DNA of 64,000 nucleotides from positions 1 to 64,000 of IMG/VR virus record IMGVR_UViG_3300003323_000115; one strand, 5' to 3'. Positions 1-6,080 of the stretch are shown here, one piece after another. The notes below the pieces were generated by a model, which saw only the letters and a program-made list of their open reading frames with translations, was not told the DNA's origin and made no database searches. The DNA comes from a virus. Each line of letters begins with the position of its first letter. Position 1 is the stretch's first letter. The position numbers were made by a program, and so were the translations under genes.

Positions 1-68
1 TCGCCAAGCGGTAAGGCAGCGGGTTTTGATCCCGCCATACGTAGGTTCGATCCCTACACCCGGTGCCA
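1..68 (+). tRNA. tRNA-Gln (TTG), 5' end outside window
   Basis: The visible part has a D arm, an anticodon arm GCGGG-TTTTGAT-CCCGC with anticodon TTG, a T arm GTAGG-TTCGATC-CCTAC (41-57), acceptor strand ACCCGGT, discriminator G and encoded CCA (66-68). The 5' acceptor strand, about 8 bases, lies before position 1. It decodes CAA/CAG and probably belongs to a phage tRNA cluster that continues leftwards. Confidence 0.93.
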
Positions 69-78
69 CATGACAAAC

Positions 79-154
79 AGCGACGTAGCACAATTGGTGG
101 TGCACCCGGTTCATAACCGGTCGGTTGCAGGTTCGACTCCTGCCGTCGCTACCA
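79..154 (+). tRNA. tRNA-Met (CAT)
   Basis: A complete cloverleaf. The acceptor stem AGCGACG (79-85) pairs with CGTCGCT (144-150), the anticodon loop is TTCATAA, the T arm is GCAGG-TTCGACT-CCTGC (127-143), and CCA is encoded at 152-154. The top pair of the anticodon stem (105/121) is a C-T mismatch. Anticodon CAT could be elongator Met, or Ile2 if lysidine-modified; the sequence alone does not decide. It lies 10 bases after the Gln tRNA, so the two are probably processed from one transcript. Confidence 0.93.
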
Positions 155-183
155 CTTCCCAACCTGAACCAAGAAAGAAGACC

Positions 184-432
184 ATGAACTACTACGAGCA
201 TGCACCCTGCCAAGGTCCGAACTGCGGCATCACCAACACCACGCAAGCACATTCGAAAGAATGCCAAGCAGAACTGGATGCAGTTTCCGAGGTGTCCGAA
301 GGTGTCGGCCTCGCTGGCAAGTCCACGCTGCACACCGAATCGAAGGCCATCCCCCTGGAAGACGATAACGACTTCCCCCTGGGCAAAGCCTGTGACCTGT
401 CCGGTGAAGGCACCTGCGAAAGCTGCCAGTAA
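184..432 (+). CDS. small Cys/His-containing conserved phage protein
   Basis: Encodes 82 residues starting MNYYEHAPCQGPNC; the ATG follows a good purine-rich ribosome site (AAGAAAGAAG). The N-terminus holds C-x4-C and a later HSKEC, and the C-terminus has CDLSGEGTCESC, so a small metal-binding fold is possible. Short proteins with an N-terminal EHxPCxGPxCG...HSxEC pattern are common in tailed phages, but I know no function for them. It lies directly after the tRNAs and before a terminator, apart from the early operon that starts at 743. An in-frame upstream extension runs through the Met tRNA and is not credible. Confidence 0.75.
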   Translation: MNYYEHAPCQGPNCGITNTTQAHSKECQAELDAVSEVSEGVGLAGKSTLHTESKAIPLEDDNDFPLGKACDLSGEGTCESCQ

Positions 433-475
433 CCAAGTTGTCTCCCCACTGCTTTCCTCCCTGGCAGTGGTTTAC

Positions 476-508
476 AGCCCCCTCGTCGAAAGACCTGGGG
501 GCTTTTTT
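476..508 (+). terminator. intrinsic terminator
   Basis: Stem AGCCCCC (476-482) pairs with GGGGGCT (497-503), followed by a run of T. It closes the tRNA/small-gene transcript. The stretch 509-610 that follows is AT-rich, has a TATCTC/GAGATA hairpin around 527-543, and shows no gene. Confidence 0.85.
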
Positions 509-610
509 ATAAGAGACCTACAAGATATCTCGCTAGAGAGATAAATTTCTAGCAATATTTTTAGTAGGAAAACTTTTCAATTGGGTGGTATGGAAGTACG
601 GTGACAGTGT

Positions 611-626
611 GGGGGCCTCAGCCCCC
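611..626 (+). promoter_or_regulatory. early-promoter-region hairpin 1
   Basis: A perfect 6-bp stem GGGGGC/GCCCCC with loop CTCA in the non-coding region before the first early gene (743). It is one of three GC-rich hairpins within 100 bases. Its loop has four bases, where known N4 vRNAP promoters have three, so it may be structural rather than a promoter. Confidence 0.45.
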
Positions 627-670
627 TCTACACTTACACCACCCCCCCGGTATGGTTCTACACCTACACT

Positions 671-683
671 GGGGTGGTACCCC
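671..683 (+). promoter_or_regulatory. candidate vRNAP early promoter hairpin 2
   Basis: Stem GGGGT (671-675), 3-base loop GGT, stem ACCCC (679-683). N4 vRNAP recognises promoters that extrude a 5-7 bp hairpin with a 3-base loop centred near -11. By that geometry transcription would start near 688, ahead of the gene at 743. Assignment as a promoter is inferred from shape and place. Confidence 0.5.
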
Positions 684-692
684 CTTGTTATT

Positions 693-705
693 GAGCCTAC
701 GGCTC
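693..705 (+). promoter_or_regulatory. candidate vRNAP early promoter hairpin 3
   Basis: Stem GAGCC (693-697), loop TAC, stem GGCTC (701-705), followed by TGTTGGG. A near-copy (GCC-TAC-GGC core, then TTTTGG) lies at 2186-2198 before another early gene. The 5-bp stem and 3-base loop fit the N4 vRNAP promoter form. A weaker GGGC/GCCC hairpin at 710-723 overlaps the expected start site. Confidence 0.6.
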
Positions 706-742
706 TGTTGGGCGCTATTGCCCTTCATCACAAGGAGTACAC

Positions 743-1066
743 ATGTCCTCAACTCGTATCACCATTGGTGCTCTCTTCAGCACCATCAGTGAGACTGCAA
801 ACACTGTCACCAACCTCGTTGGTACAGTGAACAAGGGCGTTGGCATGGCTAGCAGCTATGTCGATGTCCTTGTCAAGGAACAAGAGCTGGACAACATCGC
901 ACGTGTTGCAACTTACCAGGAGAAACTCATCGAGCGTCTCTCCATGGAAGAAGCAGAACGTCAGTTGGACATCATCAAGTTCACGGAAAAGTCCAACAAC
1001 CACAAAGAGTTGTACATCAAAGCGCAAGATCGCTACACCGCTCTCTTCGCACCGAAGAACAGCTGA
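743..1066 (+). CDS. early hypothetical protein (107 aa)
   Basis: First gene of the early block, with AAGGAG placed well before the ATG. The N-terminal half is rich in Ser/Thr/Val and the C-terminal half is strongly helical and charged (about residues 45-100), which suggests a coiled coil or a small membrane- or surface-binding protein. No family recognised. Its place right behind the hairpin promoters implies expression by the injected virion polymerase within minutes of infection, when host take-over factors are usually made. Confidence 0.75.
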   Translation: MSSTRITIGALFSTISETANTVTNLVGTVNKGVGMASSYVDVLVKEQELDNIARVATYQEKLIERLSMEEAERQLDIIKFTEKSNNHKELYIKAQDRYTALFAPKNS

Positions 1067-1069
1067 AAA

Positions 1070-1180
1070 GGTAAATAGGAGATTCATCTCCTAATTACCC
1101 TTAGGGAAGATCTTCGGATCTTCCTTCCCGATAGACATCTCAGAGTTAAAAAGTAGATTGTCATTTCTACTTTTTCACTT
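1070..1180 (+). terminator. three consecutive stem-loops, the last terminator-like
   Basis: Hairpin one: 1070-1099, GGTAAaTAGGAGA pairing with TCTCCTAaTTACC around loop TTCA. Hairpin two: 1105-1124, a perfect 8-bp stem GGAAGATC/GATCTTCC closed by a TTCG tetraloop. Hairpin three: 1148-1175, AAAAAGTAGA/TCTACTTTTT, whose T-run could end transcription in either direction. Together they fill the gap after the first early gene. They could be a terminator or a 3'-end stabilising element. Confidence 0.6.
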
Positions 1181-1211
1181 TGGCATTAGAGATAAATAGG
1201 AGAAACATCTG

Positions 1212-1367
1212 ATGGCAGGAATCTGGATGATCATCATTGCAGCATTGCTGCTCATCTTCGGCATCACCATTGAAGAAACCATCCTTGGGATTCTTCTTCT
1301 CATTGGTGGTGCTATTCATTTGTCCTTCAAGCTCGGCTTGTTGGACACCTTCATTCGACTTAACTAG
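1212..1367 (+). CDS. small membrane protein (51 aa)
   Basis: The ATG follows AGGAGAAACATCTG. The product is almost wholly hydrophobic, with two predicted membrane segments (about residues 3-17 and 23-35) separated by the charged pair EE. No family recognised. It is the first of three consecutive small membrane proteins in the early operon, each with its own ribosome site. Small early membrane peptides in phages often act on the host envelope or in exclusion; that is inference here. Confidence 0.65.
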   Translation: MAGIWMIIIAALLLIFGITIEETILGILLLIGGAIHLSFKLGLLDTFIRLN

Positions 1368-1379
1368 GAGAAACACATC

Positions 1380-1640
1380 ATGGAAATCACCCACGCTCAA
1401 CTGATCTACGCAGCCATCGCTGTCGTCATTCTGGTGGCGTTCGCCTACCTGCTTGGTGCTGGCCTGCATCGTCAGGACATGCTCATCAAGCTGGAGAACG
1501 CATCCAACTCTGGTGAGAGCATCAAGATCTTTGGTCGCTACCACAAGGTCATGCCTCACAAAACCTATCTGGAGCTGTTGGCCAAGACCAAGCCTCAAGA
1601 GGTCTGGGACTGGAAGTACGCCAACGGCAAGCAACGCTAA
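1380..1640 (+). CDS. small membrane-anchored protein (86 aa)
   Basis: Residues 8-27 form one membrane helix (YAAIAVVILVAFAYLLGAGL); the rest is a soluble tail of about 55 residues with LIKLENASNSGESIKIFGRYH. The start follows CTAGGAGAAACACATC, only 12 bases after the preceding stop. No family recognised. It resembles the next gene in layout (N-terminal anchor, then a short charged domain), so the two may be distant relatives or partners. Confidence 0.7.
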   Translation: MEITHAQLIYAAIAVVILVAFAYLLGAGLHRQDMLIKLENASNSGESIKIFGRYHKVMPHKTYLELLAKTKPQEVWDWKYANGKQR

Positions 1641-1666
1641 CCCATTGATCTACAAGGAGTTTCAAC

Positions 1667-1936
1667 ATGGAATTCGACATCTTCGCTGCTGTGGTGGCAG
1701 CTACCATGATCCTTGTGATCGTGTGGCTGATCGCCTATGACGCTGGCAGACTGAACGCAAGGAAGGCCTGCAACGACAACCTCGACTTCTCTCGTCGTAG
1801 CGGTACCAAGGTTCGTGTGGTCGATGCCGGGGGCAACGTCCACAAGCTCTATCTGGTGTCCGAACACGAACTGGCTACGCTTCGTGGTCAGGCCAGGGCA
1901 CATGGCTATACCGACCAAGGGGAGGAACATTACTGA
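1667..1936 (+). CDS. small membrane-anchored protein (89 aa)
   Basis: An N-terminal membrane helix (about residues 5-24) is followed by a hydrophilic domain with a small beta-rich stretch (TKVRVVDAGGNVHKLYLVSEHEL). The start has the ribosome site AAGGAGTTTCAAC. No family recognised. It is the third membrane protein in a row; context suggests an early membrane-located function. Confidence 0.7.
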   Translation: MEFDIFAAVVAATMILVIVWLIAYDAGRLNARKACNDNLDFSRRSGTKVRVVDAGGNVHKLYLVSEHELATLRGQARAHGYTDQGEEHY

Positions 1937-1960
1937 ACCAAATCAAGGAGTTACACCATC

Positions 1961-2179
1961 ATGGCTATGTTCAAGATCGTCCGTACGGACAACTTCAACG
2001 GAGACTATCCGGACGAGAAGTTCGTGGAGCACCTGCCCATGCTGCTTGACCAAGAGCAGGCCGAGCACATCTGCAAGGCCATCAACGAGGTCGCCTACAA
2101 GCAGCAGGGCTACAACCATCCTCATCACTGGAGGGTTGTGCCTTACGACTACGTTCTCGTTCCAGGCTTCGAAGCTTGA
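1961..2179 (+). CDS. hypothetical protein (72 aa)
   Basis: Soluble, mixed-charge product starting MAMFKIVRTDNFNGDYPDEK. Residues 22-45 are likely helical (MLLDQEQAEHICKAINEVAYKQ) and the end is hydrophobic and aromatic (YDYVLVPGFEA). Small phage proteins with this E-H-I-C...Y layout are frequent, but I know no function. The ribosome site is AAGGAG with long spacing (1945-1950). It is the last gene before the second candidate early promoter hairpin. Confidence 0.7.
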   Translation: MAMFKIVRTDNFNGDYPDEKFVEHLPMLLDQEQAEHICKAINEVAYKQQGYNHPHHWRVVPYDYVLVPGFEA

Positions 2180-2185
2180 GTCCAT

Positions 2186-2198
2186 GCGCCTACGGCGC
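2186..2198 (+). promoter_or_regulatory. candidate vRNAP early promoter hairpin
   Basis: Stem GCGCC (2186-2190), loop TAC, stem GGCGC (2194-2198), followed by TTTTGG. It shares the GCC-TAC-GGC core and downstream spacing with the hairpin at 693-705. It lies in the gap before the gene at 2269, so a separate early transcript could start here. CTCAACTTTCA follows at 2225-2235 and recurs at 2770-2780 before the next gene. Confidence 0.58.
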
Positions 2199-2268
2199 TT
2201 TTGGTTGGGTTCGTATGGTGCGAGCTCAACTTTCAACTTTTCTCGACATTTCTAGGAGTACTTTCATC

Positions 2269-2676
2269 ATGGCTATCGATTTCAAGAAGACCGCTTCCAA
2301 CAACACCGGCAACAAGAACGCCCAGGACGAACGTCCGAAGTCCGAGTTCTGGGTCAACATCGGCTACAACGTCGATGTCCAGGTCACCGGCGAAGGTGGC
2401 GAGAGCAGCACCGAACAGCGCTTCGTGTCGCTGCCGGTCGGCCTGCCGCTGGACATCAGCCAGAAGGTTGCCATCAAGGGCAACGATCCCGAGTTCGTGG
2501 CGCTGCAAACGGCACGCAACGAGCTGCTGGAGCAACTGATCGCTCACGCCGAAGCATCGCTGAAGCCGGGCGAGACCACCGAGCTCAACCTCGTAGTCCA
2601 ACTGCGCCGCATCAACGGTGCACCGCCCGTGATCAAGTCGGCGGACAACCCGTTCAGCAAGAAGCTCACCTTCTGA
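2269..2676 (+). CDS. early hypothetical protein (135 aa)
   Basis: Starts MAIDFKKTASNNTGNKNAQD behind the ribosome site CTAGGAGTACTTTCATC; longer in-frame extensions would run back across the promoter-like hairpin and are not used. The first 25 residues look disordered. The rest has a beta-rich core (FWVNIGYNVDVQV, RFVSLPVGLPLD) and a helical stretch (ALQTARNELLEQLIAHAEA), ending NLVVQLRRIN...FSKKLTF. Its codon use is more GC-rich and uniform than its neighbours', like the virion and SSB genes, suggesting strong expression. No family recognised. It sits alone between a promoter-like hairpin and a terminator, so it is probably a highly expressed single-gene transcript. Confidence 0.75.
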   Translation: MAIDFKKTASNNTGNKNAQDERPKSEFWVNIGYNVDVQVTGEGGESSTEQRFVSLPVGLPLDISQKVAIKGNDPEFVALQTARNELLEQLIAHAEASLKPGETTELNLVVQLRRINGAPPVIKSADNPFSKKLTF

Positions 2677-2690
2677 TCTGTCTGAACCAA

Positions 2691-2725
2691 GGAGGAATAC
2701 CAGCAATGGTGTTCCTCCTTTTTAG
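2691..2725 (+). terminator. intrinsic terminator
   Basis: GGAGGAATACC (2691-2701) pairs with GGTGTTCCTCC (2708-2718) with one mismatch, then TTTTT. It ends the single-gene transcript of 2269-2676. Confidence 0.85.
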
Positions 2726-2801
2726 TTCTAGTTGATGGATAGTCAAACTAAGGACTAAGTAGACCAAAACTCAACTTTCAGGCGATAGCCTACCAAACAC
2801 T

Positions 2802-3368
2802 ATGCTTCATCATGACAAGCTCCGTTTCGCTGGCATTGGGCCGCGAGACACACCCAAGCATATCTTGGGGCAAATGACCGAGATCGGTCGAATCTTCGCC
2901 CAGGCAGGCTGGATTGGCGTCTCAGGCTATGCCGAGGGAGCCGATCAAGCATGGATGGCTGCGATCCCCGAGAACCAACAAGAGATCTGGTTGCCCTGGT
3001 GGACCTACAACGGTGCACGTGAGCACCAAGATCCTCATGGCCGGTTCAACCGTGTCCAGGTGACCCTGGAGATCCGTCAGGTTGCCATGGAGCACTACTC
3101 TGGCAACTGGGACGATCTCAAGGACGGTGCACGCCTGCTGTTCGCAAGGAACGTGGCCATCATGGCTCGTGACACGCTCGACACAGCCGTGAACCTGGTG
3201 GCCTATTGGCAAGATCCCAAGAAAATCGACAGCCAGTATGGCGGCACCAACCATGCCATTCGTGTCGCCAAGACTGCTGGCATTCCCACTTTCAACATCG
3301 GCAACGAGGATGAACTCGATGCGATGGGAGAACTCGTCACCAAGCTCACCGAGGAACACGCCAAGTGA
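2802..3368 (+). CDS. SLOG-fold (DprA/LOG-like Rossmann) protein
   Basis: 188 residues with the hallmarks of SLOG-superfamily nucleotide-binding proteins: FAGIGPRDTP near the N-terminus (about residues 9-18), then GVSGYAEGADQAW (about 38-50), the G-G/S-x-G-A-D loop that binds nucleotide or ADP-ribose-like ligands. The middle holds aromatic residues (WLPWWTYNGAREH) and a later NVAIMARDTLDTAVNLVAYW. Some SLOG proteins sense or process NAD-derived signals in host defence (for example Thoeris ThsA), while others are DprA-like. As an early phage gene it could bind or destroy such a signal; this is inference. It overlaps the next gene (GTGA), implying coupled translation. Confidence 0.78.
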   Translation: MLHHDKLRFAGIGPRDTPKHILGQMTEIGRIFAQAGWIGVSGYAEGADQAWMAAIPENQQEIWLPWWTYNGAREHQDPHGRFNRVQVTLEIRQVAMEHYSGNWDDLKDGARLLFARNVAIMARDTLDTAVNLVAYWQDPKKIDSQYGGTNHAIRVAKTAGIPTFNIGNEDELDAMGELVTKLTEEHAK

Positions 3369-3547
3369 ACTGCTCAATCTGCCACAAGCCGATTGTGCTG
3401 GTCCCTTCGGCTGAAGAACGTGCACGTAAGTATGGGGGACAACCCTCGTACTACGTGCGTCTGTTCAAAACCCACAACCACTGCTTCATCGAACAACGCA
3501 ATCGTGACACACGACTGCTGATGCAAAGGACTTCAAATGACCAATGA
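3365..3547 (+). CDS. small zinc-ribbon-like protein (60 aa)
   Basis: The GTG start overlaps the previous stop (GTGA). The N-terminus is MNCSICHKPIVLVP with C-x2-C, and a later HNHC may complete a zinc site (C3, C6, H37/H39, C40). The rest is basic (ERARKYGGQPSYYVRLFKTH). No specific family. It is part of a tightly packed run of coupled early genes. Confidence 0.68.
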   Translation: MNCSICHKPIVLVPSAEERARKYGGQPSYYVRLFKTHNHCFIEQRNRDTRLLMQRTSNDQ

Positions 3548-3875
3548 AGAAATCGCACAAGCCCGCAAGGACTTCGAACTGGGACTGCTGTTCCACTTCG
3601 CAGACATGTTCCCTGACGAGAAACCGATTGGTTCACTTGTCATGGACGACGATGGTCGCTACCAGAACAAGCAGGTGCAAGCCGCATGGCGTGGCTATCT
3701 GATGGGTCACAAGCACACCCGTGGCATGTTGGAGCGCTTCCATCCGGATCGCTTCGTCAGCAACGCGATGACCACCGAACTGTGCGTGGCAATGGAGATG
3801 GCAGATTCGGACCAGGAATGGGCCGAGGACATCTTCAACAACGTGCTCAAGATCGCGGGAGCATTCCCGAAATGA
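3537..3875 (+). CDS. hypothetical protein (112 aa)
   Basis: Soluble and helical. The start overlaps the preceding gene by 11 bases. Contains DKPIGSLVMDDDGRYQN-like acidic turns and AAWRGYLMGHKHTRGMLERFHP, with His/Arg/Trp residues clustered about residues 50-70. Phage proteins with a central NxxVQAAWxGY segment are common and uncharacterised. The next gene starts inside its stop (ATGA). Confidence 0.7.
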   Translation: MTNEEIAQARKDFELGLLFHFADMFPDEKPIGSLVMDDDGRYQNKQVQAAWRGYLMGHKHTRGMLERFHPDRFVSNAMTTELCVAMEMADSDQEWAEDIFNNVLKIAGAFPK

Positions 3876-4069
3876 GCAACCCTCTCGATCGTCTAGCCGT
3901 CCTCATGTGGGACGAGTTCAATCAACACTGGAAAGCTCGTGCACGCGGCAGCAACAGCTACGTGCACGACGAGGATCCTGAACAAGCGATCCTCAAAGCC
4001 ACTGAACCAAAGGAAGAAGATGGAAGTACCACCCAATCTGAGACCGATCATCAGGAGAACCTGGGATAG
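3872..4069 (+). CDS. hypothetical protein (65 aa)
   Basis: The ATG overlaps the preceding stop (ATGA). The product MSNPLDRLAVLMWDEFNQHW has an amphipathic N-terminal helix; the second half is acidic and polar (EPKEEDGSTTQSETDHQENLG) and probably disordered. No family recognised. The downstream gene begins inside it at 4020. Confidence 0.6.
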   Translation: MSNPLDRLAVLMWDEFNQHWKARARGSNSYVHDEDPEQAILKATEPKEEDGSTTQSETDHQENLG

Positions 4070-4214
4070 GTTCACGGGCGAATTCAAGTGGATAGCTGAA
4101 GGACGCCACGTTGGTGGATGGGTCAACCTGTCCACACCTGCCAAGGCTCTGATCTTGGCACAGATGCATGCCAACAAACTCAACGACCAGGAGAAAGAAC
4201 ATGGTTCTGACTGA
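4020..4214 (+). CDS. hypothetical protein (64 aa)
   Basis: Begins MEVPPNLRPIIRRTWDRF behind AAAGGAAGAAG and overlaps the end of the preceding gene in another frame. Basic and aromatic N-terminal half, helical C-terminal half (AKALILAQMHANKLNDQEKE). No family recognised. The AGGAG for the next gene lies within its last codons. Confidence 0.6.
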   Translation: MEVPPNLRPIIRRTWDRFTGEFKWIAEGRHVGGWVNLSTPAKALILAQMHANKLNDQEKEHGSD

Positions 4215-4542
4215 GAAAGAGATCCTTCAAACCCTCCAGGACTTCTACAAGGACTGGATGGACTGGGTGAAAGATGGTGCACCCAAGATCATTGGTGGAC
4301 CTTTCCATCGTGCTGATGGCCTGTGCACTGCTATTGGCCAATGGGCCTACGTCAACAAGCTCTCCCATGAGCTATGCAAGAAGGCCAAGGAATACATGAA
4401 ACTGGACTTCAAGCAGATGGGTCTCGACACCTGCTATCCCTTTGGCTATCAACAATGGGATATCGAATGGTCCGGAGAGACCATGCACAGAAATCCCAAC
4501 CGCATCAACTTCGTGAAAACGATGCTGCAACGGAGAATCTGA
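4201..4542 (+). CDS. tandem early paralogue 1 (YPFG/NPxRI family)
   Basis: 113 residues. First of four neighbouring genes with one layout: an N-terminal FYKDWMDWVKDGAP block, a short basic link with FHRADGLC, a helix with an aromatic pair, a CYPFG motif, and a terminal NPNRINFVK block. The ATG is chosen for its ribosome site (CCAGGAGAAAGAAC). Short phage proteins with LCxxxxxW, YPFN and NPxRxxWI motifs occur widely as hypothetical proteins; no function is known to me. The next copy starts at the stop codon (TGATG). Confidence 0.75.
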   Translation: MVLTEKEILQTLQDFYKDWMDWVKDGAPKIIGGPFHRADGLCTAIGQWAYVNKLSHELCKKAKEYMKLDFKQMGLDTCYPFGYQQWDIEWSGETMHRNPNRINFVKTMLQRRI

Positions 4543-4859
4543 TGGAACGAGTGATCCAACAAAACAAGATTCTCAGACAGTTCTACAAAGAGCTCTGGGA
4601 ATGGGTCACTCAAGGTTGCCCACCACACAACAAATTTCACAGGACTAGTGCTATTTGCACGAACCTGCGTAACAACTTGGGATGGCAACCAACCATATAC
4701 GTGGAAGAAATACACAACGAACTGTTGATGAGATTCTTCGGCAGCAATCTCCCATTCAACACCGACATCGGTGACTTCCAAGACGAGCGCTATTCCAACG
4801 AGCTCGGCTACTACAACAACCCTTTGCGCCTGGCATGGATCTGGCGCCAAACACGTTAG
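4542..4859 (+). CDS. tandem early paralogue 2
   Basis: 105 residues; the start overlaps the previous stop (TGATG). Aligns by eye with its neighbours: ILRQFYKELWEWVTQGCPP, then FHRTSAICTNLRNNLGW, LPFNTDIGDFQDERYSNE and NNPLRLAWIW at the end. The YPFN position reads LPFN here, so this copy has drifted most in that motif. Confidence 0.75.
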   Translation: MERVIQQNKILRQFYKELWEWVTQGCPPHNKFHRTSAICTNLRNNLGWQPTIYVEEIHNELLMRFFGSNLPFNTDIGDFQDERYSNELGYYNNPLRLAWIWRQTR

Positions 4860-4869
4860 GAGTGTGAGC

Positions 4870-5244
4870 ATGTGGAAATGGATCAAGAGCTTCTTCTCCA
4901 GGCAGAAGAAGATGAGCAACGAGCTTGCCGCGTTCTACAGCGACATCAACCTCTGGATCATGTATGGCTGTCAGCCTTCCATGGTCTTCAAGAAGAAACA
5001 TGGCCTGTGCAAGGCCCTGATGATGTGGCTGGACTTCTACTATCCGCACAGGACCCTTGAGTTCCGCACCAAGGTCTATGACGAGATGCAGGCACAGTTC
5101 CAGTTGGAAACGGGTAATCGTTATTACCCCTTCAACCAGGAAAAGAAGTGGACTCAATACTTCGAAGAACACGGTAAAGAGACCATGTATGACAACCCCA
5201 AGCGTATAGCTTGGATCAAGACCCATCAAAGGAGCCTCAAGTGA
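4870..5244 (+). CDS. tandem early paralogue 3, with basic N-terminal extension
   Basis: 124 residues. Starts MWKWIKSFFSRQKKM behind TTAGGAGTGTGAGC; this amphipathic basic extension is absent from the other copies and may contact membrane or nucleic acid. The conserved part follows: ELAAFYSDINLWIMYGCQP, KHGLCKALMMWLDFYYP, YYPFNQEKKW and DNPKRIAWIK. An internal ATG (4912, MSNELAAFY) would give the family length, so both starts may be used. Confidence 0.75.
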   Translation: MWKWIKSFFSRQKKMSNELAAFYSDINLWIMYGCQPSMVFKKKHGLCKALMMWLDFYYPHRTLEFRTKVYDEMQAQFQLETGNRYYPFNQEKKWTQYFEEHGKETMYDNPKRIAWIKTHQRSLK

Positions 5245-5606
5245 TCAAGCCTCCCAAGTTCAATCCAGTGCTCTATCTGTTCTACAACGAGCTCTGGCAA
5301 TGGATCATCAATGGCTTCCCGAAGCACTATGCGTTCGACAAACAAGTCGCACTTTGTGCAACGCTGGACAGTTGGTTGTACAGGCGTTTCAACGTGGTAG
5401 CTGATGAGAAACTCATCAGTGAAGCACACAGACTTCAAGCAAAGCTGTTCTATGACAACTACGGGACACCGGACTTTCCTTTCAACGAGAAACCGGATGG
5501 TCTCTACGACGAGTGCAACAGCCACGAGATCTTCGAGAACGTGTATCGCCTCGCCTTCATTTACACCTACCAACAACGCACAAGCTGGCAAGGGCCATTC
5601 TGGTGA
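5241..5606 (+). CDS. tandem early paralogue 4
   Basis: 121 residues from a GTG that overlaps the previous stop (GTGA), with AAAGGAG 8 bases upstream. Conserved blocks: VLYLFYNELWQWIINGFPK, KQVALCATLDSWLYRRFN, DFPFNEKPDGLYDE and NVYRLAFIY. Last member of the array. Divergence between the copies is high, so the duplications are old or the genes evolve fast, as expected of host-interacting proteins. Confidence 0.73.
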   Translation: MIKPPKFNPVLYLFYNELWQWIINGFPKHYAFDKQVALCATLDSWLYRRFNVVADEKLISEAHRLQAKLFYDNYGTPDFPFNEKPDGLYDECNSHEIFENVYRLAFIYTYQQRTSWQGPFW

Positions 5607-5698
5607 CCACACTCTGCAAAGCAACCATTTGGATCTGCATCATCGCTCTCATCATCTTGATATCAGCGGTGGTGCAAGTCCTATTCATAGGAGATTGA
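5603..5698 (+). CDS. membrane micro-protein (31 aa)
   Basis: The GTG start overlaps the preceding stop (GTGA). Almost the whole product is one membrane helix (IWICIIALIILISAVVQVLFI) with a short polar N-terminus. Very small, so the call rests on the coupled start, the hydrophobicity and the exact fit between genes. Confidence 0.5.
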   Translation: MTTLCKATIWICIIALIILISAVVQVLFIGD

Positions 5699-5699
5699 T

Positions 5700-6080
5700 G
5701 TGATTAGACGCATCTTCGTCTTTGGATCCAACGAAGCAGGGATCCACGGTGCTGGTGCAGCCAAGACTGCATACCAGGAGCATGGTGCACGCTGGGGTGA
5801 AGGCATTGGTGCCTGGGGCCATAGCTATGGCATCCCAACCAAGGACCACAACATCCAAACGCTGCCCATGGACAAGATCGAGAGCTATGTTCTCGACTTC
5901 ATCGGCTACGCCAAGATGTTCCGTGAGAAGGAGTTTCAAGTCACACGCATCGGCTGTGGCTTGGCTGGCTTCCGTGATGAGGACATCGCTCCGCTATTCA
6001 TGGATGCACCAGAGAATTGCTACTTCGATCTGAGGTGGCGTGACTGGTACCCAACTCACCCTTTCTGGGGCACCTTCTGA
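5700..6080 (+). CDS. macro-domain-like protein (A1S_2505-type)
   Basis: 126 residues from a GTG behind TAGGAGATTGAT. The N-terminus IFVFGSNEAGIHGAGAAKTA followed by HGA...GEGIGAWGHSYGIPTKD matches the phage and bacterial family with a macro-domain-like ligand site (G-S-N-x-x-G-x-H-G-A-G). Later IGCGLAGFRDEDIAPLF fits the second substrate loop. Macro domains bind or hydrolyse ADP-ribose and its derivatives; activity for this family is not settled as far as I know. As an early gene near a SLOG-fold gene it may act on NAD/ADP-ribose signals of host defence, which is inference. Confidence 0.82.
   Translation: MIRRIFVFGSNEAGIHGAGAAKTAYQEHGARWGEGIGAWGHSYGIPTKDHNIQTLPMDKIESYVLDFIGYAKMFREKEFQVTRIGCGLAGFRDEDIAPLFMDAPENCYFDLRWRDWYPTHPFWGTF

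Noticed and set aside
433-742. Protein-coding gene in the gap before the first early gene
   Set aside because: Open frames there have no ribosome sites and cross the hairpins; the region is better seen as promoter and leader.
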